This document shows positions 16,845 to 24,384 of a DNA stretch of 64,000 nt, in pieces. A program made the translations under genes and the position numbers. The stretch's first letter is position 1. Every line of letters begins with the position of its first letter. This stretch comes from Bacteroidaceae bacterium (GTDB lineage Bacteria > Bacteroidota > Bacteroidia > Bacteroidales > Bacteroidaceae). The notes below the pieces were generated by a model, which did no database searches, had not been told where the DNA came from, and saw only the letters and a list, made by a program, of their open reading frames with translations. The DNA is taken from positions 1 through 64,000 of the forward strand of contig JAKSIV010000007.1 of NCBI GenBank assembly GCA_024398635.1, read 5' to 3'.

Positions 16845-16873
16845 CGAAGATAAGGAATTATTTCGTAACTTCG
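16845..16873. promoter_or_regulatory. Divergent -7 boxes (glycosyltransferase / rlmN)
   Basis: The minus strand reads TATCTTCG (16852-16845) and the plus strand TAACTTCG (16866-16873), 13 nt apart. Both match TAnnTTYG. The minus start would be about 3 nt before the glycosyltransferase ATG. The plus leader would be about 54 nt. No TTG lies at the expected -33 position on either strand. Confidence 0.5.
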
Positions 16874-16930
16874 CGTGTTATTGGGACGTATTGTAAGCGT
16901 AGCCCCGTTTATAGTGTAAAAGCGTAAGGA

Positions 16931-17962
16931 ATGGCACTCAGGAACCTGGTTGGAATGACATTGTCACAGCTGCAGCAGGTAGCCGTGGAGAACGGCATGC
17001 CCCTTTTCACCGCCAAGCAGATGGCCGACTGGCTCTACGTGAAGCAGGTCACATCGATTGACGGTATGACCAACCTTTCGCTCAAGGCAAGGGCCAAGCT
17101 CAAGGAGGGATATGAAGTCGCCCTCGCTGAGCCGTCACACAAGGCTGCATCGACAGACGGAACGGTCAAGTACCTGTTTCCCGTACAGAACGGCCATTTT
17201 GTGGAGGCTGTCTATATTCCCGATGATGACCGTGCCACACTCTGTATATCCAGTCAGGTGGGCTGCAAGATGGGCTGCGTGTTCTGCATGACCGGTCGCC
17301 AGCACTATACCGCCAGCCTTACCGCAGGTGAGATACTCAACCAGATACTCTCACTGCCTGGGAAGGAGACTCTTACCAACGTGGTGTTCATGGGTATGGG
17401 CGAGCCGCTAGACAATCTGGAAAACGTGCTTGCGGTTCAGGAGATCCTGACTGCCCCATGGGGATTCGGCTGGAGTCCCAAACGCATCACGATATCCACT
17501 GTCGGACTGCGTCGTGAGCTCAAACAGCTCATTGAGGGTTGCGAGTGCCATATCGCAGTGAGTCTGCATGCACCCACACCGGATAAACGCCGTGAGCTGA
17601 TTCCGGCCGAGAAGGCATTCTCCATGACCGAGATGCTTGAGGTGTTGCGCCGATATGATTTCAGCCACCAGCGCCGCCTCTCATTCGAGTACACCATGTT
17701 TGACGGCGTAAATGACTCCCTTGACGATGCCCGCCAGCTTGTCAAGACACTGAACGGGTTGAGCTGCAGGGTGAACCTGATACGTTTCCACGCCATACCT
17801 GACAGCCCTTTGCGTCCGGTATCCGAGGAAAAGATGACAGAGTTCCGTGACTGGCTGACTTCTCACGGCGTATTCGCAACGATACGTGCGTCACGCGGTG
17901 AGGATATCTGGGCAGCCTGCGGAATGTTGAGTACGGCAAAGAATGAACATCCTAATCCTTAA
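16931..17962 (+). CDS. rlmN: 23S rRNA (adenine2503-C2)-methyltransferase / tRNA m2A37 methyltransferase
   Basis: 343 residues, the family length. It is a radical SAM enzyme: the cluster motif CKMGCVFCMTG is at about 112-122, with the family blocks VFMGMGEPLDNLENVL and ISTVGLRRELKQL. The second catalytic cysteine near the C terminus lies in DIWAACGML. It methylates A2503 of 23S rRNA in the cytoplasm. It heads a long operon with 11 nt to the next gene. Confidence 0.97.
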   Translation: MALRNLVGMTLSQLQQVAVENGMPLFTAKQMADWLYVKQVTSIDGMTNLSLKARAKLKEGYEVALAEPSHKAASTDGTVKYLFPVQNGHFVEAVYIPDDDRATLCISSQVGCKMGCVFCMTGRQHYTASLTAGEILNQILSLPGKETLTNVVFMGMGEPLDNLENVLAVQEILTAPWGFGWSPKRITISTVGLRRELKQLIEGCECHIAVSLHAPTPDKRRELIPAEKAFSMTEMLEVLRRYDFSHQRRLSFEYTMFDGVNDSLDDARQLVKTLNGLSCRVNLIRFHAIPDSPLRPVSEEKMTEFRDWLTSHGVFATIRASRGEDIWAACGMLSTAKNEHPNP

Positions 17963-17973
17963 AACATAAGATT

Positions 17974-19170
17974 ATGAAAAAGTATATCCTTAAAGTTTGC
18001 ATGATGCTGCTGGCGGTTTTGATAACCGTTTCATGCGGCAACGCCCGCAAGGGAGAGCAGTCCCAGCAGAAGGAGGACGTGCAGACCGAGGCAAAGGCTC
18101 AGGTCAAATCCGGTAATGCCAGAAAGGCCAAGAAGTCCAAGAAAGGTAATGCTAAAAAGACAGGACGCAGAAAGAAATCAGTGTTCACTCCTTCATCGGC
18201 AGGTTCACCCTATGAGGTTCTCCTGGTAGCCGGTGCCGAGGATTTCAAGAGCGGAGCAGTTGATTCTCTTTATGGAGTCCTTACAGATGATATGGCCGGT
18301 GTGGCTCAGCCAGAACCGTGTTTCAAGGTTTCCCGTATCAATCAGGGCGATCTTTCAAAGACCCTGCGTCTGTGCCGTAACATCATTCAGATCAAGATAG
18401 ATCCTTCACAGTACACTAAGGCCAAGTTCAAGTACTCGAGGGATGTCTATGCGGCTCCCCAGTTGGTAGCGACAATACAGGCACATGACGCAAACCAGTT
18501 CAAGGAGTTTGTGTCCGATAATCACGACATGATCATAGACTTCTTTACCCGTGCAGAGCTGAACCGCCAGATAGATATCCTCAAAGGTGATCATCAGCCG
18601 CATATCCTTGAAGCCGTAAAGCAGACTTTCGGAGCAGAGATATGGGCTCCGGTTGAGCTTACCAGGATAAAGAAAGGACGCAATTTCGTATGGGCTGCAA
18701 GTCAGGACAGGTTCCCCAAGAATGTAGAACAGAACCTGAATATAGTCGTGTACTCATATCCGTATCGTGATGTGAACACATTCACAGAGGCTTACTTTGT
18801 CCGCAAACGTGATTCTGTCATGAAAGCCAATGTTCCCGGACCCAGGGACGGACAGTACATGATGACCGTGAAAGGTTTCAATCTGATTTCCGAGGAGGCT
18901 GTGCACGGACACTATGCGCAGATAGTACGCGGACTCTGGAACATCAAGGATTACGATATGGGCGGTCCGTTCGTATCCGTATCACGTGTGGATGAGGAGC
19001 ATCAGCGAGTAGTCGTGGCCGAGGCATTCGTCTATTATCCCAATCATCCCAAGAGGGATATCCTTAAGAAACTTGAGGCTGCACTGTATACTTTGCGTCT
19101 GCCTGATGAGTTGCACCTGGAGAGATTCAGCTATGATCTGGATGAAGTCATAATAACCCCCCAAGATTAA
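17974..19170 (+). CDS. DUF4837 family lipoprotein
   Basis: 398 residues. It has a lipoprotein signal (LLAVLITVSCGN, lipobox Cys at about 21), then a lysine-rich low-complexity linker (about 40-70), then the DUF4837 domain starting around SPYEVLLVAGAEDFKSGAVD. The domain is largely restricted to Bacteroidetes and has no known function. It probably sits in the periplasm or outer membrane. It lies between rlmN and pdxA with gaps of 11 and 12 nt, so it is co-transcribed with them. Confidence 0.88.
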   Translation: MKKYILKVCMMLLAVLITVSCGNARKGEQSQQKEDVQTEAKAQVKSGNARKAKKSKKGNAKKTGRRKKSVFTPSSAGSPYEVLLVAGAEDFKSGAVDSLYGVLTDDMAGVAQPEPCFKVSRINQGDLSKTLRLCRNIIQIKIDPSQYTKAKFKYSRDVYAAPQLVATIQAHDANQFKEFVSDNHDMIIDFFTRAELNRQIDILKGDHQPHILEAVKQTFGAEIWAPVELTRIKKGRNFVWAASQDRFPKNVEQNLNIVVYSYPYRDVNTFTEAYFVRKRDSVMKANVPGPRDGQYMMTVKGFNLISEEAVHGHYAQIVRGLWNIKDYDMGGPFVSVSRVDEEHQRVVVAEAFVYYPNHPKRDILKKLEAALYTLRLPDELHLERFSYDLDEVIITPQD

Positions 19171-19182
19171 AAGATACAAGAT

Positions 19183-20274
19183 ATGAGTGAAAGGATAATT
19201 GTAGGCATCACCCAGGGTGATGTGAATGGCATAGGATACGAGGTTATACTCAAGACTTTCGAGGACCCGACCATGTTCGAGTTCTGTACACCTGTAGTGT
19301 ATGGCTCGCCCAAAGTTATGACATACCACCGTAAGGCAATTGATTCACCGACAAACTTCAACGTGGTGGACAGTGCAGCCGATGCACAGCCGGATCGTCT
19401 GAATGTGGTCAACTGCAATCAGGAGGATGTCAAGGTGGATTTCGGAATACCCACCGAGGAGAGCGGTCAGGCAGCATTCCAGGCTCTGGAACGTGCCGTC
19501 AGTGAGTATCGTGACGGTAAGATTGACGTGCTGGTGACAGCCCCCATCAACAAGAAGACAATCCATTCGGATGCTTTTCATTTTCCCGGACACACCGAAT
19601 ATATCGAGGCTCAACTGGGCGAGGGTAACAAGGCGCTTATGATTCTCATGAACAGCTCCATGAGAGTGGCTCTTGCAACCGTTCATGAACCTATATCCAA
19701 GGTGGCTTCACTCCTGAGCAAGGACCTTATAAAGGAGAAACTCCGCATACTTTACAAATCACTCAAGCAGGATTTCGGAATAGAGATACCGCGTATAGCT
19801 GTTCTTGCCCTTAACCCTCATGCCAGTGATGACGGCCTGATAGGTAAGGAAGAGAATGAGATTATCAAGCCTGCCATTGACGAGATTGTGGCCGATAAGA
19901 TACAGTGTTTCGGTCCGTTCTCCGCAGACGGATTCTTTGGCAGCGGCGAGTACCGTAAGTTTGACGCGGTGCTGGCTATGTATCATGACCAGGGTCTCAT
20001 CCCGCTCAAGGCGCTTGATATGGAGTGCGGTGTGAACTTTACTGCAGGATTGCCTGTGGTCCGCACATCGCCGGATCATGGTACAGCATATGATATCGCA
20101 GGCCAGGGCCTGGCCAGTGAGGAGTCAATGCGCCAGGCTATATTTGCAGCTGTTGACATCTATCGCTCACGTCAGAACGAGGAGGAGATACATGCCAATC
20201 CTCTTAAGAAACTTTACTTTGACCGTCGCGATGACAGCGACAAGCTCAAGCATCTGCCTACAGAGAAAGAGTAA
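19183..20274 (+). CDS. pdxA: 4-hydroxythreonine-4-phosphate dehydrogenase
   Basis: 363 residues. PdxA oxidises 4-phosphohydroxy-L-threonine in the vitamin B6 pathway using NAD. Seen here: the N-terminal IVGITQGDVNGIGYEVILKT, the metal-binding His in FHFPGHTEYIE, LNPHASDDGLIGKEE, and AMYHDQGLIPLKAL with another metal His. It is slightly longer than the roughly 330-residue E. coli protein. It precedes the headgroup-type genes by 14 nt. PdxA homologues sometimes act on other phospho-hydroxy acids, so a link to the downstream genes is possible but unproven. Confidence 0.95.
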   Translation: MSERIIVGITQGDVNGIGYEVILKTFEDPTMFEFCTPVVYGSPKVMTYHRKAIDSPTNFNVVDSAADAQPDRLNVVNCNQEDVKVDFGIPTEESGQAAFQALERAVSEYRDGKIDVLVTAPINKKTIHSDAFHFPGHTEYIEAQLGEGNKALMILMNSSMRVALATVHEPISKVASLLSKDLIKEKLRILYKSLKQDFGIEIPRIAVLALNPHASDDGLIGKEENEIIKPAIDEIVADKIQCFGPFSADGFFGSGEYRKFDAVLAMYHDQGLIPLKALDMECGVNFTAGLPVVRTSPDHGTAYDIAGQGLASEESMRQAIFAAVDIYRSRQNEEEIHANPLKKLYFDRRDDSDKLKHLPTEKE

Positions 20275-20288
20275 TCCCATTTGAGAGA

Positions 20289-20981
20289 ATGCGTTTTGGC
20301 ATCATATCAGCAGGTGAAGGCAGCCGTCTGGCATCCGAAGGATTCAGTCAGCCCAAACCGCTGGTGCCTATCTGTGGCGTTCCCATGATTGAACGTCTGG
20401 CCCGCATTATGATGGATTGCGGTGCCGAGCGTATTGCCGTAATTGTTAACGGTGAGAACCCTGAGACCGTAAATCTGCTTGAAAGGTTGGCCGTTGAGCT
20501 GCCGATGGACCTTGTGGTCAGAAAGACACCTTCGCCCATGCACAGCCTGATGGAGCTTGTACCTTATCTGGACAGTGACCGGTTTTGCGTGACCACGGTC
20601 GATACCGTCTTTTCGGAGAGCCGTTTCCGTCTTATGATGGATGAGTTCTCAAAGACCCAGTTGGACGGTCTCATGGGTGTTACTTCACTCATAGATGATG
20701 AGAAACCCCTCTATGTGGATGCGGATGCTGATATGATGATAAGGGGTTTCCATGACACACAGGATGGCTGCAGGTTTGTATCGGCCGGCATCTATGCTCT
20801 CAAGGCCGATGCGCTCAAGGTGCTTGAAGGTTGCATTGGCAGCAATCAGACCAGGATGCGTTATTTCCAGCGTCAGCTGCTTGAGTCGGGAATGCGTCTT
20901 AAGGCTTTTGATATGGGACAGGTGGTCGATGTGGACCATGTAAGTGATGTGCATCGGGCACAGGAGATTGCAAAGCTATGA
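20289..20981 (+). CDS. Nucleotidyltransferase (NTP-transferase fold)
   Basis: 230 residues. The GT-A-like nucleotidyltransferase signature is at the N terminus: GIISAGEGSRLASEG then SQPKPLVPICGVPMIERL. A likely metal-site Asp lies in VTTVDTVFSE. Such enzymes activate sugar phosphates, inositol phosphate or phosphocholine as NDP derivatives. The gene overlaps the ATP-grasp gene by 4 nt, with a CDP-alcohol phosphatidyltransferase two genes on. That suggests it makes a CDP-linked alcohol or polyol; the substrate is unknown. Confidence 0.8.
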   Translation: MRFGIISAGEGSRLASEGFSQPKPLVPICGVPMIERLARIMMDCGAERIAVIVNGENPETVNLLERLAVELPMDLVVRKTPSPMHSLMELVPYLDSDRFCVTTVDTVFSESRFRLMMDEFSKTQLDGLMGVTSLIDDEKPLYVDADADMMIRGFHDTQDGCRFVSAGIYALKADALKVLEGCIGSNQTRMRYFQRQLLESGMRLKAFDMGQVVDVDHVSDVHRAQEIAKL

Positions 20982-21799
20982 GGTACCTTGGGATAAGTCG
21001 TGATGAGTTGTATTCGCCCAATCGTGTAGGGGGCGATACTGCCGTATTCCGTGCCGTTGCAGCTGAGCTGGAACGTTGCGGGAACGATGTGGCCTGCATG
21101 ACCGAGCAGGAACTCGCGGCAAAAGGCATACCCTTGGGCATTGACGGCATATTCCAAATGGCAAGGAGCCGTGAGGCGCTGGCCGTTCTTGAGAAGGCCG
21201 ATGTTCCCGTAACCAATACAGCCCAGGCTGTGATGAACTGCAGCCGTGCCCGTGAGACGGCTTTGCTCCGTGACTCGGGGCTTATTCCGGAAAGCCTGAT
21301 TTGCAAAACCGTCGGTGTACCTTTTGATTGGAATATCTTTCCATGCTGGATTAAGCGTGCCGACAGCCATGCTGTTGACCGCGATGACGTGCAGTTCGTC
21401 CAGGATGCCGGAGAGTGCAATTCCGCCATGCTGGGATTCTCCGAACGAGGAATGAAGGAGTGTGTCCTGCAGGCTCATGTCAGGGGTTGGCTGGTCAAGT
21501 TCTACGGAGTCCGTGGTTATGGACTTGCCGATTGTTATGCCGCATCGGCCAGGGATGGCAAGTTCGGTCTGGAGCGTTATAACGACCAGCCCGGTCAGGC
21601 CAGCGTCGATATGGAAGCGTTGACGGCGGCAGCTGAGCGTGTATCGGCCCTATTGGGGGTTGATGTGTACGGAGGCGATGCCGTGGTGGGAGATGACGGA
21701 AAGATTACGATAATAGATTTCAATGACTGGCCCAGTTTTCGTACCTGCACTGTCGGTGCGGCATCTAAGATTGCGCAGCTGATAATAAACAAAAGATGA
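20978..21799 (+). CDS. ATP-grasp-like protein
   Basis: 273 residues. The fold is suggested by GVDVYGGDAVVGDDGKITII followed by DFNDWPSFRTC near the C terminus, which resembles the D...E/N metal site of RimK-type ATP-grasp ligases, and by LICKTVGVPFDWNIFPCWIK ahead of it. The first 80 residues form a pre-ATP-grasp-like domain. ATP-grasp enzymes join a carboxylate to an amine or thiol, or phosphorylate polyols. The substrate is unknown. It overlaps both neighbours by 4 nt. The final DFND contains Asn where many members have Glu-x-Asn, so activity is not certain. Confidence 0.7.
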   Translation: MRYLGISRDELYSPNRVGGDTAVFRAVAAELERCGNDVACMTEQELAAKGIPLGIDGIFQMARSREALAVLEKADVPVTNTAQAVMNCSRARETALLRDSGLIPESLICKTVGVPFDWNIFPCWIKRADSHAVDRDDVQFVQDAGECNSAMLGFSERGMKECVLQAHVRGWLVKFYGVRGYGLADCYAASARDGKFGLERYNDQPGQASVDMEALTAAAERVSALLGVDVYGGDAVVGDDGKITIIDFNDWPSFRTCTVGAASKIAQLIINKR

Positions 21800-22719
21800 C
21801 AGAGAAGAATAAAAGAGCGGTTGAGGCGACTTTCAAATCGAAAGATACCGAAGAGTGGCTGGATATCTGGTTTACACGTCCCATCGGATTGCTGTTTGCC
21901 AAGGCATTCGGTGCCTTTGGAATACATCCCAACGTGATTACGGTCATATCCATATTCCTGGGCGCGTTTGCCGGTTTCTGCTGGTGGCACACCACCATGG
22001 ACTGGACAATCCTTGGTATACTGATGCTCATGGTGGCCAATTTCCTGGATAGTGCCGATGGACAGCTGGCCCGAATGACCGGCAAGAAGACTCTGTGGGG
22101 TCGTCTGCTTGACGGATTTGCCGGCGATGTGTGGTTCTTCTTCATCTATGTGTTCATAGCATGGAGACTCACTTTTGAACTGATACCTTTGGGTAATGGC
22201 CGGTTCTGGGGTATCTGGATCTGGATAATCATGCTGGTAAGTATGTTTTTCCATTCCCGTCAGGCGGGTCTGGCCGATTATTACCGTAACATATATCTGC
22301 TGTTCCACGGTGACCATTCAGAACTCAATGACAGCCGTGAGCTTACGGCCGAACAGAAATCGACCCCGTGGCGTGAGCGTTGGTTCTGGAAGATATGGTT
22401 ATTCTTCTATCAGAATTATACCCGCAGTCAGGAGGGCATGACGCCGCGGTTCCAGAAGTTCCGTGAGGCTGTGCGTGCCAAACATGGCGATACCATTCCT
22501 TCAGAGTTGGGTGCCGAGTTCTGCCGTCGTACATATCATATCCTTAAATGGACCAATATATCCACTTTCAATACGCGTGCTATCGTGCTCTATATCTCCC
22601 TGCTCGTGGGTATGCCGTGGGTATACTTTGTGTTTGAGATTGTGATAATGAACATCATATTCCTCTATATGAAAGGCTCACACGAACGTGTGTGCCGTGA
22701 CATGACGGACAAGATATGA
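21796..22719 (+). CDS. CDP-alcohol phosphatidyltransferase family protein
   Basis: 307 residues, with several membrane helices. The family motif starts at about residue 89: D-x2-DG-x2-AR-x8-G-x3-D, here LDSADGQLARMTG and WGRLLDGFAGD. The last Asp lies five residues after the previous one rather than the usual four. Enzymes of this family move a phospho-alcohol between CDP and an acceptor, making phosphatidylinositol phosphate, phosphatidylglycerol phosphate or similar lipids. The central hydrophilic part (about 175-245) is long for the family. It overlaps the genes on both sides by 4 nt. Confidence 0.85.
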   Translation: MTEKNKRAVEATFKSKDTEEWLDIWFTRPIGLLFAKAFGAFGIHPNVITVISIFLGAFAGFCWWHTTMDWTILGILMLMVANFLDSADGQLARMTGKKTLWGRLLDGFAGDVWFFFIYVFIAWRLTFELIPLGNGRFWGIWIWIIMLVSMFFHSRQAGLADYYRNIYLLFHGDHSELNDSRELTAEQKSTPWRERWFWKIWLFFYQNYTRSQEGMTPRFQKFREAVRAKHGDTIPSELGAEFCRRTYHILKWTNISTFNTRAIVLYISLLVGMPWVYFVFEIVIMNIIFLYMKGSHERVCRDMTDKI

Positions 22720-23723
22720 AAGGACGCTGGCGTACCATATTCTTTATTTTCGGTCTGGCGGCAGTCGTATTGATGCTGCTTACCTTTGATGCGGATTGGA
22801 ACCGTGTCAAGGAGGTTCTGTCGGAGGCTGGAATATGGTTTCCTGTCATAGTCGTGCTTTGGGGGTTCATTTACCTTATGAACGCCTGTTCGTTCGGACT
22901 CATCATAAATGACGGTACCGGCAAGAGAGTGCCGTTCGGTAAGGTGTTCCAGCTAACCGTTTCGGGGTATGCTTTGAACTATGTCACACCGCTTGGCCTT
23001 ATGGGCGGCGAGCCTTACCGTATCCTGGAACTTCAGGGATATGTGGGCGGCAAGAAAGCGACATCGGCCGTGATACTCTACTCCATGATGCATATCTGCT
23101 CCCATTTCTGTTTCTGGCTATCGGCTGTAGTGCTCTATGTGGTGCTTCATTTCTTGGCCGATGGTTACGGACTGGACGTCTGGATGTGCATTATGCTGGG
23201 CGTGATGACGCTGGTGTTTGTAGCGGTACTCTGGATATTCTCACTGGGTTACAGGAAAGGATTCGTTGTAAAGGTGTTCGGCCTTTTGAGCTGTATTCCG
23301 CTGGTAAAGAAGTGGACTGCCGGTTTTCTGGAGAAGCATCGTGCCGATCTGGAGGAGATGGATGCCCAGATAGCGTTCCTTCACACTCAGCGTCGTGCAC
23401 CATTCTGGTGGTCACTACTGCTTGAGTACGCTGCCCGAGTGGTATCATGCCTTGAGTATTGGCTCCTGATAGGCATGTTTATGCCCGGATTCACCTTCTG
23501 GGACAGCATATTGGTGATGGCCTTCTCGTCACTGTTCAGCAACCTGATATTCTTCTCACCAATGCAGATGGGAGGCTTTGAAGGCGGTATGGCTCTTGCT
23601 GCGGGAGGCGTTCAGGTGCCCGGCGCATACGGACTCTACACCGCACTTGTGGCCCGCCTGCGCCAGGTGGTCTGGACTGTGATTGGTGTTCTGATTATGA
23701 AAATTGGTCGCAAGGATGATTAA
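22716..23723 (+). CDS. Lysylphosphatidylglycerol-synthase-type membrane protein (UPF0104 / YbhN-like)
   Basis: 335 residues with about eight hydrophobic segments. The family pattern includes LTVSGYALNYVTPLGLMGGE near residue 90 and SNLIFFSPMQMGGFEGGMAL near 275, both matching the LPG_synthase_TM domain. The C-terminal aminoacyl-transferase domain of MprF is absent. Stand-alone members are thought to be flippases or transferase partners in the inner membrane. The setting, straight after a CDP-alcohol transferase, suggests that it moves the new lipid across the membrane. This is inference. Confidence 0.8.
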   Translation: MKGRWRTIFFIFGLAAVVLMLLTFDADWNRVKEVLSEAGIWFPVIVVLWGFIYLMNACSFGLIINDGTGKRVPFGKVFQLTVSGYALNYVTPLGLMGGEPYRILELQGYVGGKKATSAVILYSMMHICSHFCFWLSAVVLYVVLHFLADGYGLDVWMCIMLGVMTLVFVAVLWIFSLGYRKGFVVKVFGLLSCIPLVKKWTAGFLEKHRADLEEMDAQIAFLHTQRRAPFWWSLLLEYAARVVSCLEYWLLIGMFMPGFTFWDSILVMAFSSLFSNLIFFSPMQMGGFEGGMALAAGGVQVPGAYGLYTALVARLRQVVWTVIGVLIMKIGRKDD

Positions 23724-24381
23724 GGGAATACTCATAGATTTTGGCGGAACCATAGACTCTAACGGCATCCACTGGTTTGATCAATTCCGTGATGCCTACG
23801 CCCTTGTGGCCGATGTCCCCGAGCCTCTGCTTTGGGATGCCTACGTCCACACCGAGCGCACCCTGGGCCGCAACCCCATTATCGGCCCCGATTATACATT
23901 CTGCAAAACCCTGCAGACCAAGATTGCCCTGCAGACAGAATACCTTCAGTCCAATGGGGTAACCATAACCGCCCAGGATACCATCCTTGATACATGCTAC
24001 AACAAGGTAATAAAACATATCTCCACCGTCTCCAAACCCGTCCTGGAAAGAATACATCTCCCCATGGTGCTTGTAACCAATTTCTACGGCAACATGCACA
24101 CCGTCCTGCAGGAATTCAGCCTTGACCACCTGTTCAAGGACGTGATTGAATCGGCAGTAGTAGGAGTCCGTAAACCAGATCCCCAGATCTTCCGCTTGGG
24201 AGTAAAAGCTCTTGGCCTGGAACCATCGGAGACAGTAATGATAGGTGACAGCCTGGAAAAGGACATCCTCCCCGCCCAATCCATAGGCTGCCAAACAGTC
24301 TGGCTTCAAGGAAAAAGCAGATCCGAAGTGCCGTGCACCCCGGACCTGACTGTAACTTCACTGGCAGAAATAATTCTGTGA
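23716..24381 (+). CDS. HAD-superfamily hydrolase
   Basis: 221 residues from the ATG at 23716, which overlaps the upstream gene by 8 nt. HAD motif I is IKGILIDFGGTIDSNG: the nucleophile Asp is kept but the second Asp of DxD is Gly. Motif II is LVTNFYGN and motif III/IV is GVRKPDPQIF with VMIGDSLEKDIL. It is most like the phosphoglycolate/haloacid group. In this operon a phosphatase removing phosphate from a phosphatidyl-alcohol phosphate would fit, but the missing second Asp makes a normal phosphatase reaction less certain. Confidence 0.82.
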   Translation: MIKGILIDFGGTIDSNGIHWFDQFRDAYALVADVPEPLLWDAYVHTERTLGRNPIIGPDYTFCKTLQTKIALQTEYLQSNGVTITAQDTILDTCYNKVIKHISTVSKPVLERIHLPMVLVTNFYGNMHTVLQEFSLDHLFKDVIESAVVGVRKPDPQIFRLGVKALGLEPSETVMIGDSLEKDILPAQSIGCQTVWLQGKSRSEVPCTPDLTVTSLAEIIL

Positions 24382-24384
24382 GTT

